A stretch of 8,495 bases of DNA, from contig JAJQBF010000008.1 of assembly GCA_021203425.1 (NCBI GenBank), forward strand, positions 1 through 8,495, read 5' to 3'. Below are positions 1 to 6,676 of this stretch, one piece after another. The position numbers and the translations under genes are program-made. Under the pieces are notes generated by a model. That model searched no databases. It was not told the DNA's origin and was given only the letters and a program-made list of their open reading frames with translations. The DNA comes from Clostridiales bacterium. GTDB taxonomy: Bacteria > Bacillota > Clostridia > Lachnospirales > CAG-274. How positions within the stretch are numbered: position 1 is the first letter of the stretch; every line of letters begins with the position of its first letter.

Positions 1-17
1 AAGCAGTATAAATTTAT

Positions 18-34
18 TATAATTAGCTTGCTAA
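18..34 (+). promoter_or_regulatory. Putative marR operon promoter -10 with overlapping palindromic operator
   Basis: TATAAT at 18-23 is a perfect sigmaA -10 hexamer; its -35 would fall outside the window. The perfect inverted repeat TTAGC-TT-GCTAA (23-34) overlaps the end of the -10 and covers the expected transcription start. MarR-family repressors typically bind short AT-rich palindromes at such positions and repress their own operon. Assigning this site to the MarR protein encoded at 140 is inference from position and symmetry. Confidence 0.55.
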
Positions 35-40
35 GTAATT

Positions 41-60
41 TTAAGGGGACGGTTCCTTAA
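41..60. repeat. Inverted repeat with GGGGACGGTTCC core
   Basis: TTAAGG (41-46) and CCTTAA (55-60) are perfect 6-bp arms around an 8-base centre; two G-T wobbles could extend the stem. The core GGGGACGGTTCC resembles, from memory, a short repeat scattered through many clostridial genomes and sometimes found next to REP-associated (Y1-type) transposases. It lies in the presumed 5' leader of the marR gene, between the operator-like site and the Shine-Dalgarno. It could instead be a second regulatory palindrome or an mRNA hairpin. Confidence 0.45.
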
Positions 61-63
61 GGA

Positions 64-140
64 AAGGAGGCAGCTTTAATTTTGATAATCTTGATGCTGC
101 GGCGTTTGATTCTTTGGACATAAAAAAAGAATTTCTGTAA
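64..140 (+). other. Orphan Shine-Dalgarno and startless open frame ahead of the marR gene
   Basis: AAGGAGG at 64-70 is a near-perfect ribosome binding site, but no ATG, GTG or TTG follows in the frame that looks coding. That frame, read from 78, gives NFDNLDAAAFDSLDIKKEFL and stops at 138-140, overlapping the ATG of the MarR gene as TAATG. A run of seven A at 122-128 sits at the point where a -1 shift would carry this frame into the MarR frame. The other possible starts, TTG at 82 and ATG at 94, share a frame that stops at 121-123. This may be the broken or frameshifted true N-terminus of MarR, or a non-functional leader. Confidence 0.4.
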
Positions 141-589
141 TGGTTAAAAATGTCCATCTTCACTATGAAAAGAATTTAAACAACATAATGGCGGAAAAGA
201 ATATGACAGTGTCTCAGGCTATGGTCTTGTTTTTTCTTAAGCTTGAGGGTGAAAGAGAAATTAACCCTATAGATATTGAAAAAAAATTCAGCCTTTCCCG
301 TCCTACAATTACGGGAATTTTAAAAAGACTTGAAGCCAAGGGGTTTATTATTTTCGGAGAAAGTGAAAAAGACAGACGCTACAAGCAGATACTTTTAACA
401 GAAGACGGAAACAGCTGTCTTGAAGAAATAGACGGTATGTTTCGGCTTATGGACAACAGGCTTTGTGACGGTTTTTCCGAAGAAGAAATTGAAGTTGTGT
501 GCAGATATTTGCTGCGTATGATTTCAAATTTAAACGAGGGGGAAACGGAAAAGGCAGACTGCAGCATTATCAAAGAAAGAGAGGTTTAA
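140..589 (+). CDS. MarR-family transcriptional regulator
   Basis: Winged helix-turn-helix DNA-binding protein, 149 aa, expected to act as a cytoplasmic dimer controlling the efflux genes that follow. The fold is readable: a helix at about 2-20, the helix around TVSQAMVLFFLKL (23-35), a recognition helix spanning about SLSRPTITGILKRLEAKG (51-68), and the wing with the family's conserved acidic-Arg motif (D78, R79, R80) ending in LLTEDG (85-90). The C-terminal dimerisation helices follow. ATG 140 is the first in-frame start after a stop at 107-109, but it has no convincing ribosome binding site, and the protein begins almost inside helix 1, where relatives usually have some 10-20 more residues. 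An upstream frame with a strong Shine-Dalgarno could supply them through a shift in an A7 run. The gene ends 9 bp before the first ABC gene. The family call is firm; the 5' end is uncertain and the ligand unknown. Confidence 0.88.
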   Translation: MVKNVHLHYEKNLNNIMAEKNMTVSQAMVLFFLKLEGEREINPIDIEKKFSLSRPTITGILKRLEAKGFIIFGESEKDRRYKQILLTEDGNSCLEEIDGMFRLMDNRLCDGFSEEEIEVVCRYLLRMISNLNEGETEKADCSIIKEREV

Positions 590-598
590 AATTTATAT

Positions 599-2323
599 AT
601 GTTAAGTACATTAATGGCGGAAATTAAAGAATTTAAAAAATATTCAATTCTTGCGCCCATATGTGTTTCGGTAGAGGTTTTTATGGAAATTTTAATTCCA
701 TTTTTAATGTCTAAAATCGTAGATATGGGTGTGGAAAAAGGAGATTTAAACAAGGTTGTTATTATAGGGGCAGCCATGATTGGGGCTACTGTTTTAAGCC
801 TTATAGGCGGAGCTTTGTCAGGTCATTTTGCGGCTATAGCCTCTACGGGCTTTGCAAAAAATTTGAGAAAGGCTATGTTTGACAACATACAGCATTTTTC
901 ATTTTCGAATATTGACAAGTTTTCAACCTCCGGTCTTATAACGAGACTGACTACAGATGTTACAAACGCACAGAATGCATATCAGATAATTATAAGAATA
1001 TGCGTTCGTGCGCCCCTTATACTTATATGCGCTTTTATAATGACAGTTATAATTAAACCTCAAATTTCTCTTATTTATGTTGTGGCAATTATATTCTTGG
1101 GAATTGTTCTTACAACCATAATGACAAGGGCAAACGGTTATTTTAAGCAGATGTTCAGAAGATATGACGATTTAAATGCCAGCGTTCAGGAAAACATAAG
1201 CGGCATAAGAACCGTCAAAGCTTTTGTAAGAGAGGAATATGAAACAAAGAAATTTAATATTGCGGCTCAGAATGTTTATAATATGTCTGTAAAGGCGGAA
1301 AATCTTCTTGTTGCAAATATGCCTATAATGCAGTTTGTTGTTTACACCTGTATTCTCCTTATTTCATGGCTGGGCGCAAGAATGATTGTTTCAGACACGC
1401 TTACAACAGGTCAGCTTATGAGCCTTTTTACCTACACAATGAATATTCTTATGAGCCTTATGATGATGTCAATGGTTTTTACAATGGTGGCTATGTCAAA
1501 GGCTTCGGGAGAGCGTATTGCCGAAGTTATTGAAGAAAGAACAAGTCTTGCGGCTCCCCGTGACAGTGTAAGCGAGGTTAAAGACGGAAGTATAGAATTT
1601 AAGAACGTAAGCTTTGCTTATAAGGTAGACAGAAACCTCTGCCTTACAAATATAAATTTAAACATAAAGTCGGGAGAAACAATAGGTATTATCGGCGGAA
1701 CAGGTTCTTCAAAGTCAACTCTTGTTCAGCTTATACCCAGGCTCTATGATGTTTCCAAGGGCGAGGTTTTGGTCGGAGGTCTTAACGTAAAGAACTATGA
1801 GCTTGATGCCTTAAGAGGCAGTGTTGCTATGGTTTTACAGAAAAATGTTCTTTTCTCGGGAACAATTAAAGACAACCTCCGCTGGGGAAACAAAAACGCT
1901 ACAGACGAGGAAATGAAACGTGCCTGTGAATATGCCCAGGCAGACGAATTTATAATGGCTATGCCTGACGGTTACGACACATGGATTGAACAGGGTGGCA
2001 GCAATGTTTCCGGCGGTCAGAAACAGAGAATATGTATAGCCAGAGCCTTGCTTATGAAACCTAAAATTCTTATTCTTGACGATTCAACCTCTGCGGTTGA
2101 TACAAAGACAGACGCTATGATAAGAAAGGCTTTCAGAGAGGAAATACCCGATACAACAAAGCTTATTATTGCCCAGAGAATCACCTCCGTTCAGGACGCA
2201 GACAGAATTATCGTTATGGAAAGCGGAGAAGTAAACGGTTTCGGAACCCACGAAGAACTTCTTGCTACTAACGAGATTTACAGAGAGGTTTACGAGTCAC
2301 AAATGAAAGGGGAAGATGAATAA
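599..2323 (+). CDS. ABC exporter half-transporter, degenerate-site subunit (heterodimeric multidrug type)
   Basis: Membrane permease fused to an ATPase, 574 aa, the usual length for a type IV (MsbA/BmrA-like) exporter half. Six hydrophobic segments are visible at roughly 17-37, 52-73, 130-151, 155-176, 241-264 and 272-300. The nucleotide-binding domain occupies about 335-574: Walker A GGTGSSKS (366-373), signature VSGGQ (470-474) and Walker B LILDD with D494-D495. The catalytic Glu after Walker B is Asp (D495), and the switch-loop His is Gln (Q526 in IIAQR). These are the hallmarks of the degenerate-site subunit in heterodimeric exporters such as TM287/288 and BmrCD, so they are not a sign of decay. 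The next gene supplies the partner. The start has a weak, distant ribosome binding site (GAGG at 581-584); M6 (614) is an alternative. Substrate unknown; drugs, lipids or peptides are possible. Confidence 0.93.
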   Translation: MLSTLMAEIKEFKKYSILAPICVSVEVFMEILIPFLMSKIVDMGVEKGDLNKVVIIGAAMIGATVLSLIGGALSGHFAAIASTGFAKNLRKAMFDNIQHFSFSNIDKFSTSGLITRLTTDVTNAQNAYQIIIRICVRAPLILICAFIMTVIIKPQISLIYVVAIIFLGIVLTTIMTRANGYFKQMFRRYDDLNASVQENISGIRTVKAFVREEYETKKFNIAAQNVYNMSVKAENLLVANMPIMQFVVYTCILLISWLGARMIVSDTLTTGQLMSLFTYTMNILMSLMMMSMVFTMVAMSKASGERIAEVIEERTSLAAPRDSVSEVKDGSIEFKNVSFAYKVDRNLCLTNINLNIKSGETIGIIGGTGSSKSTLVQLIPRLYDVSKGEVLVGGLNVKNYELDALRGSVAMVLQKNVLFSGTIKDNLRWGNKNATDEEMKRACEYAQADEFIMAMPDGYDTWIEQGGSNVSGGQKQRICIARALLMKPKILILDDSTSAVDTKTDAMIRKAFREEIPDTTKLIIAQRITSVQDADRIIVMESGEVNGFGTHEELLATNEIYREVYESQMKGEDE

Positions 2324-4215
2324 TGGCAGATAAGAATGAAAAAAGAAAAGGAGCAAAGAACCCCGGAAAGATTTTTATGCGACTTTTGGGCTACATTTTT
2401 AAACATTTCAAGGGCAGATGCTGTTTGGTTGTTGTTCTTATACTTATAAGCGCACTTGCAAACGTATACGGAACAATGTTTATGAAGAGCCTTATAGACG
2501 ATTATATATCACCCCTTTTAGTTAACGGCTCAGGAGATTTTACACCCCTTTTAAAGGCAATTTTGAGAACTGCCTGTGTATATTTGTGCGGTGTATTTGC
2601 GGCGTATACCTATAACAGAATCGTTGTGGGAATTACACAGGGAACAATGAAAAGTATCAGGTCTGAAATGTTTGCCCATATGGAAAGCCTTCCCATAAAA
2701 TATTTCGATACTCATGCTCACGGGGATATAATGAGTATATACACAAATGACACCGACACATTAAGACAGCTTATAAGCCAAAGCTTGCCTCAGATTATAA
2801 ACGGAACAATGACAATTGTCAGCGTTGTAGCCTGTATGTTCTTCCTGAGTGTACCTCTTACACTTCTTAACCTTGTTATGGCGGCAATTATGGTTTTCAC
2901 AGCCAAAAAAGTAGGAAGTATAAGCGGAAAGTATTTCGCTATGCAGCAGCGCAAGTTAGGTCAGGTAAACGGCTATATAGAAGAGCTTATTGAAGGTCAG
3001 AAGGTAGTTAAGGTTTTCTGCCACGAGGCGGAAAGTATGAAAGACTTTTCAAAGATTAACGATGAGCTTTTCGAGGCAGCAAGCAATGCAAACCGCTTTG
3101 CAAATATGCTTATGCCCATACTTGCAAATATAGGAAACATAAGCTATGTTTTTATAGCCATTGCCGGCGCCGGTCTTGCAATCGGCGGCATAGGCGGCTT
3201 TACCGTCGGCGGTTTGGCCTCTTTCTTACAGCTTAACAGAAGTTTTAATATGCCTGTTTCAAATATGTCACAGCAGATTAACTCAATTGTTATGGCGCTT
3301 GCCGGTGCAGAGAGAATTTTTGAACTTCTTGATGAAGAGCCGGAGCCTGACGAAGGCACTGTTTCACTTGTAAGGGCTAAGTTTAAGCCCGGCGGAGAAA
3401 TCGAAGAATCTGTCACCAGAACGGGAATTTGGGCATGGAAATATAAACACAAGAGTACAGGCGTTGTTGAATATAAATTATTACAGGGCGATGTTGTGCT
3501 TGACAAGGTTGATTTCGGCTATAATCCCGATAAAATAGTACTTCATGACATTGAGGTTTACGCTAAACCGGGGCAGAAGATTGCCTTTGTAGGGGCAACA
3601 GGCGCCGGAAAGACCACAATTACAAACCTTATAAACCGTTTTTATGACATTCAGGACGGAAAGATAAGATATGACGGAATTAATATAAACAAAATCAAAA
3701 AGGGCGAACTTCGCCGCTCACTGGGTATGGTTTTACAGGATACAAGCTTATTTACCGGAACTGTTATGGAAAACATACGTTACGGAAAGCTTGACGCAAC
3801 TGATTCCGAAGTTAAGGCAGCGGCAAGACTGGCAGGCGCCGATGACTTTATAAAACGTCTTCCCAACGGCTATGACACAATGCTTACGGGAAACGGCGCA
3901 AACCTTTCACAGGGTCAGAGACAGCTTCTTTCAATTGCAAGAGCAGCGGTTGCAAATCCGCCGGCGCTTATACTTGACGAGGCTACTTCTTCAATCGATA
4001 CCAGAACGGAAAAAATCGTCTCCGAAGGTATGGACTCTCTTATGAAGGGAAGAACTGTTTTCGTAATCGCTCACAGACTTTCCACAATCAAAAATTCCGA
4101 TATGATTATGGTTATGGATCAGGGCAGAATTATCGAAAGAGGAAATCATGAAAAGCTTATTAAAGAAAAGGGTGTTTACTGGCAGCTTTACACAGGCCGC
4201 CTTGAACAAAGCTGA
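2323..4215 (+). CDS. ABC exporter half-transporter, catalytic subunit (heterodimeric multidrug type)
   Basis: Second half-exporter, 630 aa, overlapping the previous stop by one base (TAATG), which implies translational coupling; AAAGGGGAAG (2306-2315) is its ribosome binding site. A basic N-terminal tail (NEKRKGAKNPGK) precedes hydrophobic segments at about 31-54, 76-97, 155-196 and 262-305. The ATPase domain has a canonical Walker A GATGAGKT (424-431), Walker B LILDE with catalytic E553, and switch His H584. Its signature is LSQGQ (528-532), not LSGGQ. Paired with the preceding subunit, one ATP site is fully canonical (this Walker A/B with the partner's VSGGQ) and the other doubly degenerate. 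It is longer than a typical half-transporter because about 45 residues (345-389, including RTGIWAWKYKH) separate the membrane domain from the ATPase; similar inserts occur, from memory, in Firmicute partners. Exports an unknown substrate across the cytoplasmic membrane. Confidence 0.94.
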   Translation: MADKNEKRKGAKNPGKIFMRLLGYIFKHFKGRCCLVVVLILISALANVYGTMFMKSLIDDYISPLLVNGSGDFTPLLKAILRTACVYLCGVFAAYTYNRIVVGITQGTMKSIRSEMFAHMESLPIKYFDTHAHGDIMSIYTNDTDTLRQLISQSLPQIINGTMTIVSVVACMFFLSVPLTLLNLVMAAIMVFTAKKVGSISGKYFAMQQRKLGQVNGYIEELIEGQKVVKVFCHEAESMKDFSKINDELFEAASNANRFANMLMPILANIGNISYVFIAIAGAGLAIGGIGGFTVGGLASFLQLNRSFNMPVSNMSQQINSIVMALAGAERIFELLDEEPEPDEGTVSLVRAKFKPGGEIEESVTRTGIWAWKYKHKSTGVVEYKLLQGDVVLDKVDFGYNPDKIVLHDIEVYAKPGQKIAFVGATGAGKTTITNLINRFYDIQDGKIRYDGININKIKKGELRRSLGMVLQDTSLFTGTVMENIRYGKLDATDSEVKAAARLAGADDFIKRLPNGYDTMLTGNGANLSQGQRQLLSIARAAVANPPALILDEATSSIDTRTEKIVSEGMDSLMKGRTVFVIAHRLSTIKNSDMIMVMDQGRIIERGNHEKLIKEKGVYWQLYTGRLEQS

Positions 4216-4216
4216 T

Positions 4217-4225
4217 AAAGAGGTG
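4217..4225 (+). promoter_or_regulatory. Ribosome binding site fixing the kinase start at 4232
   Basis: AAAGAGGTG lies 6 nt upstream of ATG 4232, with the AGAGG core 8 nt away, just after the stop of the second ABC gene (4213-4215). The in-frame ATG at 4148 would add 28 residues read from inside the ABC gene and has no comparable site. The TGS domain begins immediately at MGKYFINGIEKEF, which supports 4232. Confidence 0.75.
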
Positions 4226-4231
4226 AAATCC

Positions 4232-5890
4232 ATGGGCAAATATTTTATAAACGGTATTGAAAAAGAGTTTAAAGAAGGCAGCAGATATATCGATATTGCA
4301 AGAGATATTCAAGGGGAATATGAGCATGAAATCCTTCTTTTTATAGCCGACGGAAAGCTGAAAGAGTTAAGCCGACCGGCTGATGACGGAGTTAAGCTTA
4401 AGGCGGTTACGGCTGCCGACAAAATCGGTATGGACTGTTACAGACGCAGCTGTATTTTTATGCTTATGAAGGCAATTTACAATGCGGCAGGGCTTGACAA
4501 AATAGAAAAGGTTAAGGTTCTCTATCATCTGGGAACAAGCCTTTACGTTGAGGTTTTAGGCGACGTAAATGTTGACGGTGAATTTGTCAAAAAGACAGAG
4601 GAACTTATGAGGCTGTATGCGGAAAGCGACATACCCATTGTTAAAAAGGCAATTGCAACAGATGATGCGGTTTCGCTTTTCGACCGGTATAAAATGTATG
4701 ACAAGAAAACTCTTTTCGAATTCAGAAGTTCGTCAATGGTAAATATATATAGCATGGGTAAGTTTGACGATTATTATTTCGGGGCTATGGTTTACTCCAC
4801 GGGCTGTCTTAAATATTTCAGCTTAAGCCCCTATGAGGGCGGAATTCTTCTGAATCTTCCCGATTCGAAGGAGCCTGAAAAGGCGCTTAACTTTAGGCCT
4901 ATGCCCAAGGTTTTTGCGGCGCTTAAAGAGGCAACGGCAAACCTTAATAAAATGGGTGTTGAAACAGTAGGCGGGCTTAACAGGAAAATCGTTGCCGGTG
5001 AGCTGCCTGAAATAATAGTAACGCAGGAAACCCTTATGGAGAGGAAAATTGCCGAAATAGCGGCTATGATAGAAAAGCACGAAAAATGCCGTTTTGTTTT
5101 AATCGCAGGACCTTCCTCATCGGGAAAAACCACATTTTCACGAAGGCTTTCAATTCAGCTTAAAGCCTCGGGTTTCCGCCCGCACCCTATTTCTCTTGAC
5201 GACTTTTTCTTAAATTATGCCGATATGCCCCTTGACGAAAACGGCGACCCCGACAGAGAAAACATAGGAGCTGTGGATTTGGAGCTTTTTACGAGCCATA
5301 TGGATAAGCTTTTAAAGGGCGAAAGGGTAGAGATGCCCCATTATAATTTTAAAACGCGAAAGAGAGAATATAATGGCAAATTTTTACAGCTTAGGGACAA
5401 TGATATTTTGGTTATCGAAGGAATTCACGGCTTAAATGACAAGCTTTCTCATAACCTTCCCGAAGAAAGCAAGTTTAAAATTTATGTAAGCCCCATAACA
5501 CAGCTTAACATAGACGAAAGAAACCGTGTACCCACAACAGACGGCCGTCTTATAAGGCGAATTGTAAGGGATTCCAGAACGAGGCAGACTGACGCAAAAA
5601 CAACCATTTCATGGTGGCCGGGGGTAAGAAAAGGAGAAGAAAAGAATATCTTTCCCTATCAGGAAGATGCAGACGTTATTTTCAATTCTTCTCTTGTATA
5701 TGAGCTTTCAGCCCTTAAGCTCTGGGCTGAGCCGCTGCTCTATGCCGTTCCTAAGGACTGCCCCGAATATCTTGAGGCTAAAAAGCTTTTAAAATTCTTT
5801 AACTATGTTTTGGCAACTGACAACGATAACATACCGGCAACTGCTCTTGTAAGAGAGTTTATAGGAGGCAGCTGTTTTGATGCAACGTAA
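4232..5890 (+). CDS. Nucleoside kinase (uridine kinase/phosphoribulokinase family) with N-terminal TGS domain
   Basis: P-loop kinase of 552 aa expected to phosphorylate a nucleoside (probably uridine/cytidine) with a nucleoside triphosphate in the cytoplasm. Residues 1 to about 60 are a TGS-like ubiquitin-fold domain. About 60-200 resemble the second domain of threonyl-tRNA synthetase (GMDCYRRSCIFMLMKAIYN), but I see no HxxxH metal motif. The kinase core runs from about 285 to 500: P-loop GPSSSGKT (293-300), SLDDFF with D323/D324 in the substrate-binding position, the strand motif LVIEGIHGLND (E396), and Arg-rich lid residues (DGRLIRRIVRDSRTR). The C-terminus carries REFIGGS. The architecture is that of the Firmicute/Thermotoga long uridine-kinase-like proteins, about twice the length of classical Udk. 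It starts 16 bp after the ABC gene and overlaps the next gene, so it is probably cotranscribed. Family is firm; the exact nucleoside is inferred, and the TGS role (perhaps ligand or RNA sensing) is unknown. Confidence 0.88.
   Translation: MGKYFINGIEKEFKEGSRYIDIARDIQGEYEHEILLFIADGKLKELSRPADDGVKLKAVTAADKIGMDCYRRSCIFMLMKAIYNAAGLDKIEKVKVLYHLGTSLYVEVLGDVNVDGEFVKKTEELMRLYAESDIPIVKKAIATDDAVSLFDRYKMYDKKTLFEFRSSSMVNIYSMGKFDDYYFGAMVYSTGCLKYFSLSPYEGGILLNLPDSKEPEKALNFRPMPKVFAALKEATANLNKMGVETVGGLNRKIVAGELPEIIVTQETLMERKIAEIAAMIEKHEKCRFVLIAGPSSSGKTTFSRRLSIQLKASGFRPHPISLDDFFLNYADMPLDENGDPDRENIGAVDLELFTSHMDKLLKGERVEMPHYNFKTRKREYNGKFLQLRDNDILVIEGIHGLNDKLSHNLPEESKFKIYVSPITQLNIDERNRVPTTDGRLIRRIVRDSRTRQTDAKTTISWWPGVRKGEEKNIFPYQEDADVIFNSSLVYELSALKLWAEPLLYAVPKDCPEYLEAKKLLKFFNYVLATDNDNIPATALVREFIGGSCFDAT
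5863..5868 (+). promoter_or_regulatory. Ribosome binding site of the reductase gene
   Basis: AGGAGG lies inside the 3' end of the kinase gene, 8 nt before a TTG (5877) and 11 nt before ATG (5880). Either could be the true start, a difference of one residue. Its location within the upstream coding sequence suggests coupled translation. Confidence 0.75.
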
Positions 5891-6617
5891 AAAAACCGCT
5901 CTTATAACAGGCTCTTCAAGGGGTATAGGCAGGGCGGCGGCTCTTGCCTTTGCCCGGGAGGGGTATAATGTTGTTCTTAACTGTGTTAAAAACACAGAAG
6001 AAATGAACAAAGCAGCCGAAGAAATAAAAAAATTCGGCGTTGATGCAATAGGCTTTAAGTGTGACGTTTCCGGTTATAAAGCTGTTTCGGAGATGGTCAA
6101 GGCGGCTGAAGATAAATTCGGGGGAATCGATGTACTTGTGAATAACGCCGGAGTAAGCTTTTACGGGCTTTTTCAGGATATGACCGAGGAAGAACGAAGA
6201 AGGGTTATCGAAATTAATCTTCTGGGTGTTTTTAATGTCACAAGCTGCGTTCTGCCTTATATGATTTCAAACAAAAGGGGCGCTGTTATAAATATTTCTT
6301 CAATATGGGGGAATGTCGGCGGTTCCTGCGAGGCAGTTTATTCAGCCTCAAAAGGGGGAGTAAATGCTTTTACAAGAGCCCTCGGCAAGGAACTTGGTCC
6401 CTGCGGAATAAGAGTAAACGCAGTAAGCTGCGGCTGTATAGATACGGAAATGAACAACAATTTAAATAATGAAGAAAAGGCGGCTTTGGCGGAGGAAATT
6501 CCCCTTATGCGTTTCGGAAAAACCGCCGAAATAGGGGAAGTTATTCTCTTTCTTGCGTCTGAATCTTCTTCATATATTAACGGACAGATTATAACCGTCG
6601 ACGGAGGTTTTTTGTAA
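5880..6617 (+). CDS. SDR-family reductase, FabG-like; probable elongation factor P 5-aminopentanone reductase (YmfI type)
   Basis: Classical short-chain dehydrogenase/reductase, 245 aa from ATG 5880 (246 from TTG 5877). The Rossmann motif is TGSSRGIG (10-17), with NNAG at 88-91. The catalytic tetrad is complete: N113, S141 (in NISSIWG), Y154 and K158 (YSASK). The C-terminus is the usual GQIITVDGG. The enzyme should reduce a carbonyl using NADPH. Two roles fit: 3-oxoacyl-ACP reduction (FabG), or reduction of the 5-aminopentanone on elongation factor P as assigned to Bacillus subtilis YmfI. I prefer the second because the SSIWG motif, the GLFQDMTEEE stretch and the absence of neighbouring fatty-acid genes match clostridial proteins so named, but this rests on memory of the family. 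It overlaps the kinase gene by 11 bp and ends the tightly packed run. Confidence 0.85.
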   Translation: MQRKKTALITGSSRGIGRAAALAFAREGYNVVLNCVKNTEEMNKAAEEIKKFGVDAIGFKCDVSGYKAVSEMVKAAEDKFGGIDVLVNNAGVSFYGLFQDMTEEERRRVIEINLLGVFNVTSCVLPYMISNKRGAVINISSIWGNVGGSCEAVYSASKGGVNAFTRALGKELGPCGIRVNAVSCGCIDTEMNNNLNNEEKAALAEEIPLMRFGKTAEIGEVILFLASESSSYINGQIITVDGGFL

Positions 6618-6623
6618 CCAAAC

Positions 6624-6668
6624 TCTGCCCTTCATCATAGGCTGTACTATAAAATGTTGAAGGGAGGA
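6624..6668 (+). promoter_or_regulatory. Leader hairpin that can pair with the ribosome binding site
   Basis: CCCTTCA (6628-6634) and TGAAGGG (6658-6664) form a perfect 7-bp stem. Past one A-G mismatch, TCT (6624-6626) can pair with GGA (6666-6668), including one G-T wobble. The 3' arm therefore covers the Shine-Dalgarno AGGGAGG (6661-6667) of the next gene. A small inner stem ATAG/CTAT (6637-6640, 6647-6650) lies in the loop. There is no U-run, so it does not look like a terminator. A role in lowering or controlling translation is inference. Confidence 0.4.
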
Positions 6669-6676
6669 CGACTAAA

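Noticed and set aside
82..123. Short open frame from TTG 82 (or ATG 94) as a leader peptide gene
   Set aside because: It is only 13 codons with uninformative content and poor spacing from the Shine-Dalgarno; the other frame looks more like coding sequence.
1694..2180. First ABC subunit as a decaying pseudogene because of D495 and Q526
   Set aside because: The frame is full length and these changes are the normal signature of the degenerate-site subunit in heterodimeric exporters.
3144..3506. Reverse-strand 120-residue open frame
   Set aside because: It lies within the conserved second ABC gene, is Ser/Pro-rich in a shadow-like way and has no recognisable domain.
4148..4231. Upstream ATG at 4148 as start of the kinase
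   Set aside because: It lies inside the second ABC gene, lacks a good ribosome binding site and adds 28 residues unlike the TGS start; 4232 has AAAGAGGTG at proper spacing.
4823..5133. Reverse-strand open frames within the kinase gene
   Set aside because: They overlap conserved kinase coding sequence, including the P-loop, and show no plausible domain or ribosome binding site.
6643..6653. TGTACTATAAA as an extended -10 promoter for the small protein gene
   Set aside because: There is no -35 at the right distance, and the TG spacing does not fit an extended -10; read-through from upstream is simpler, though not excluded.
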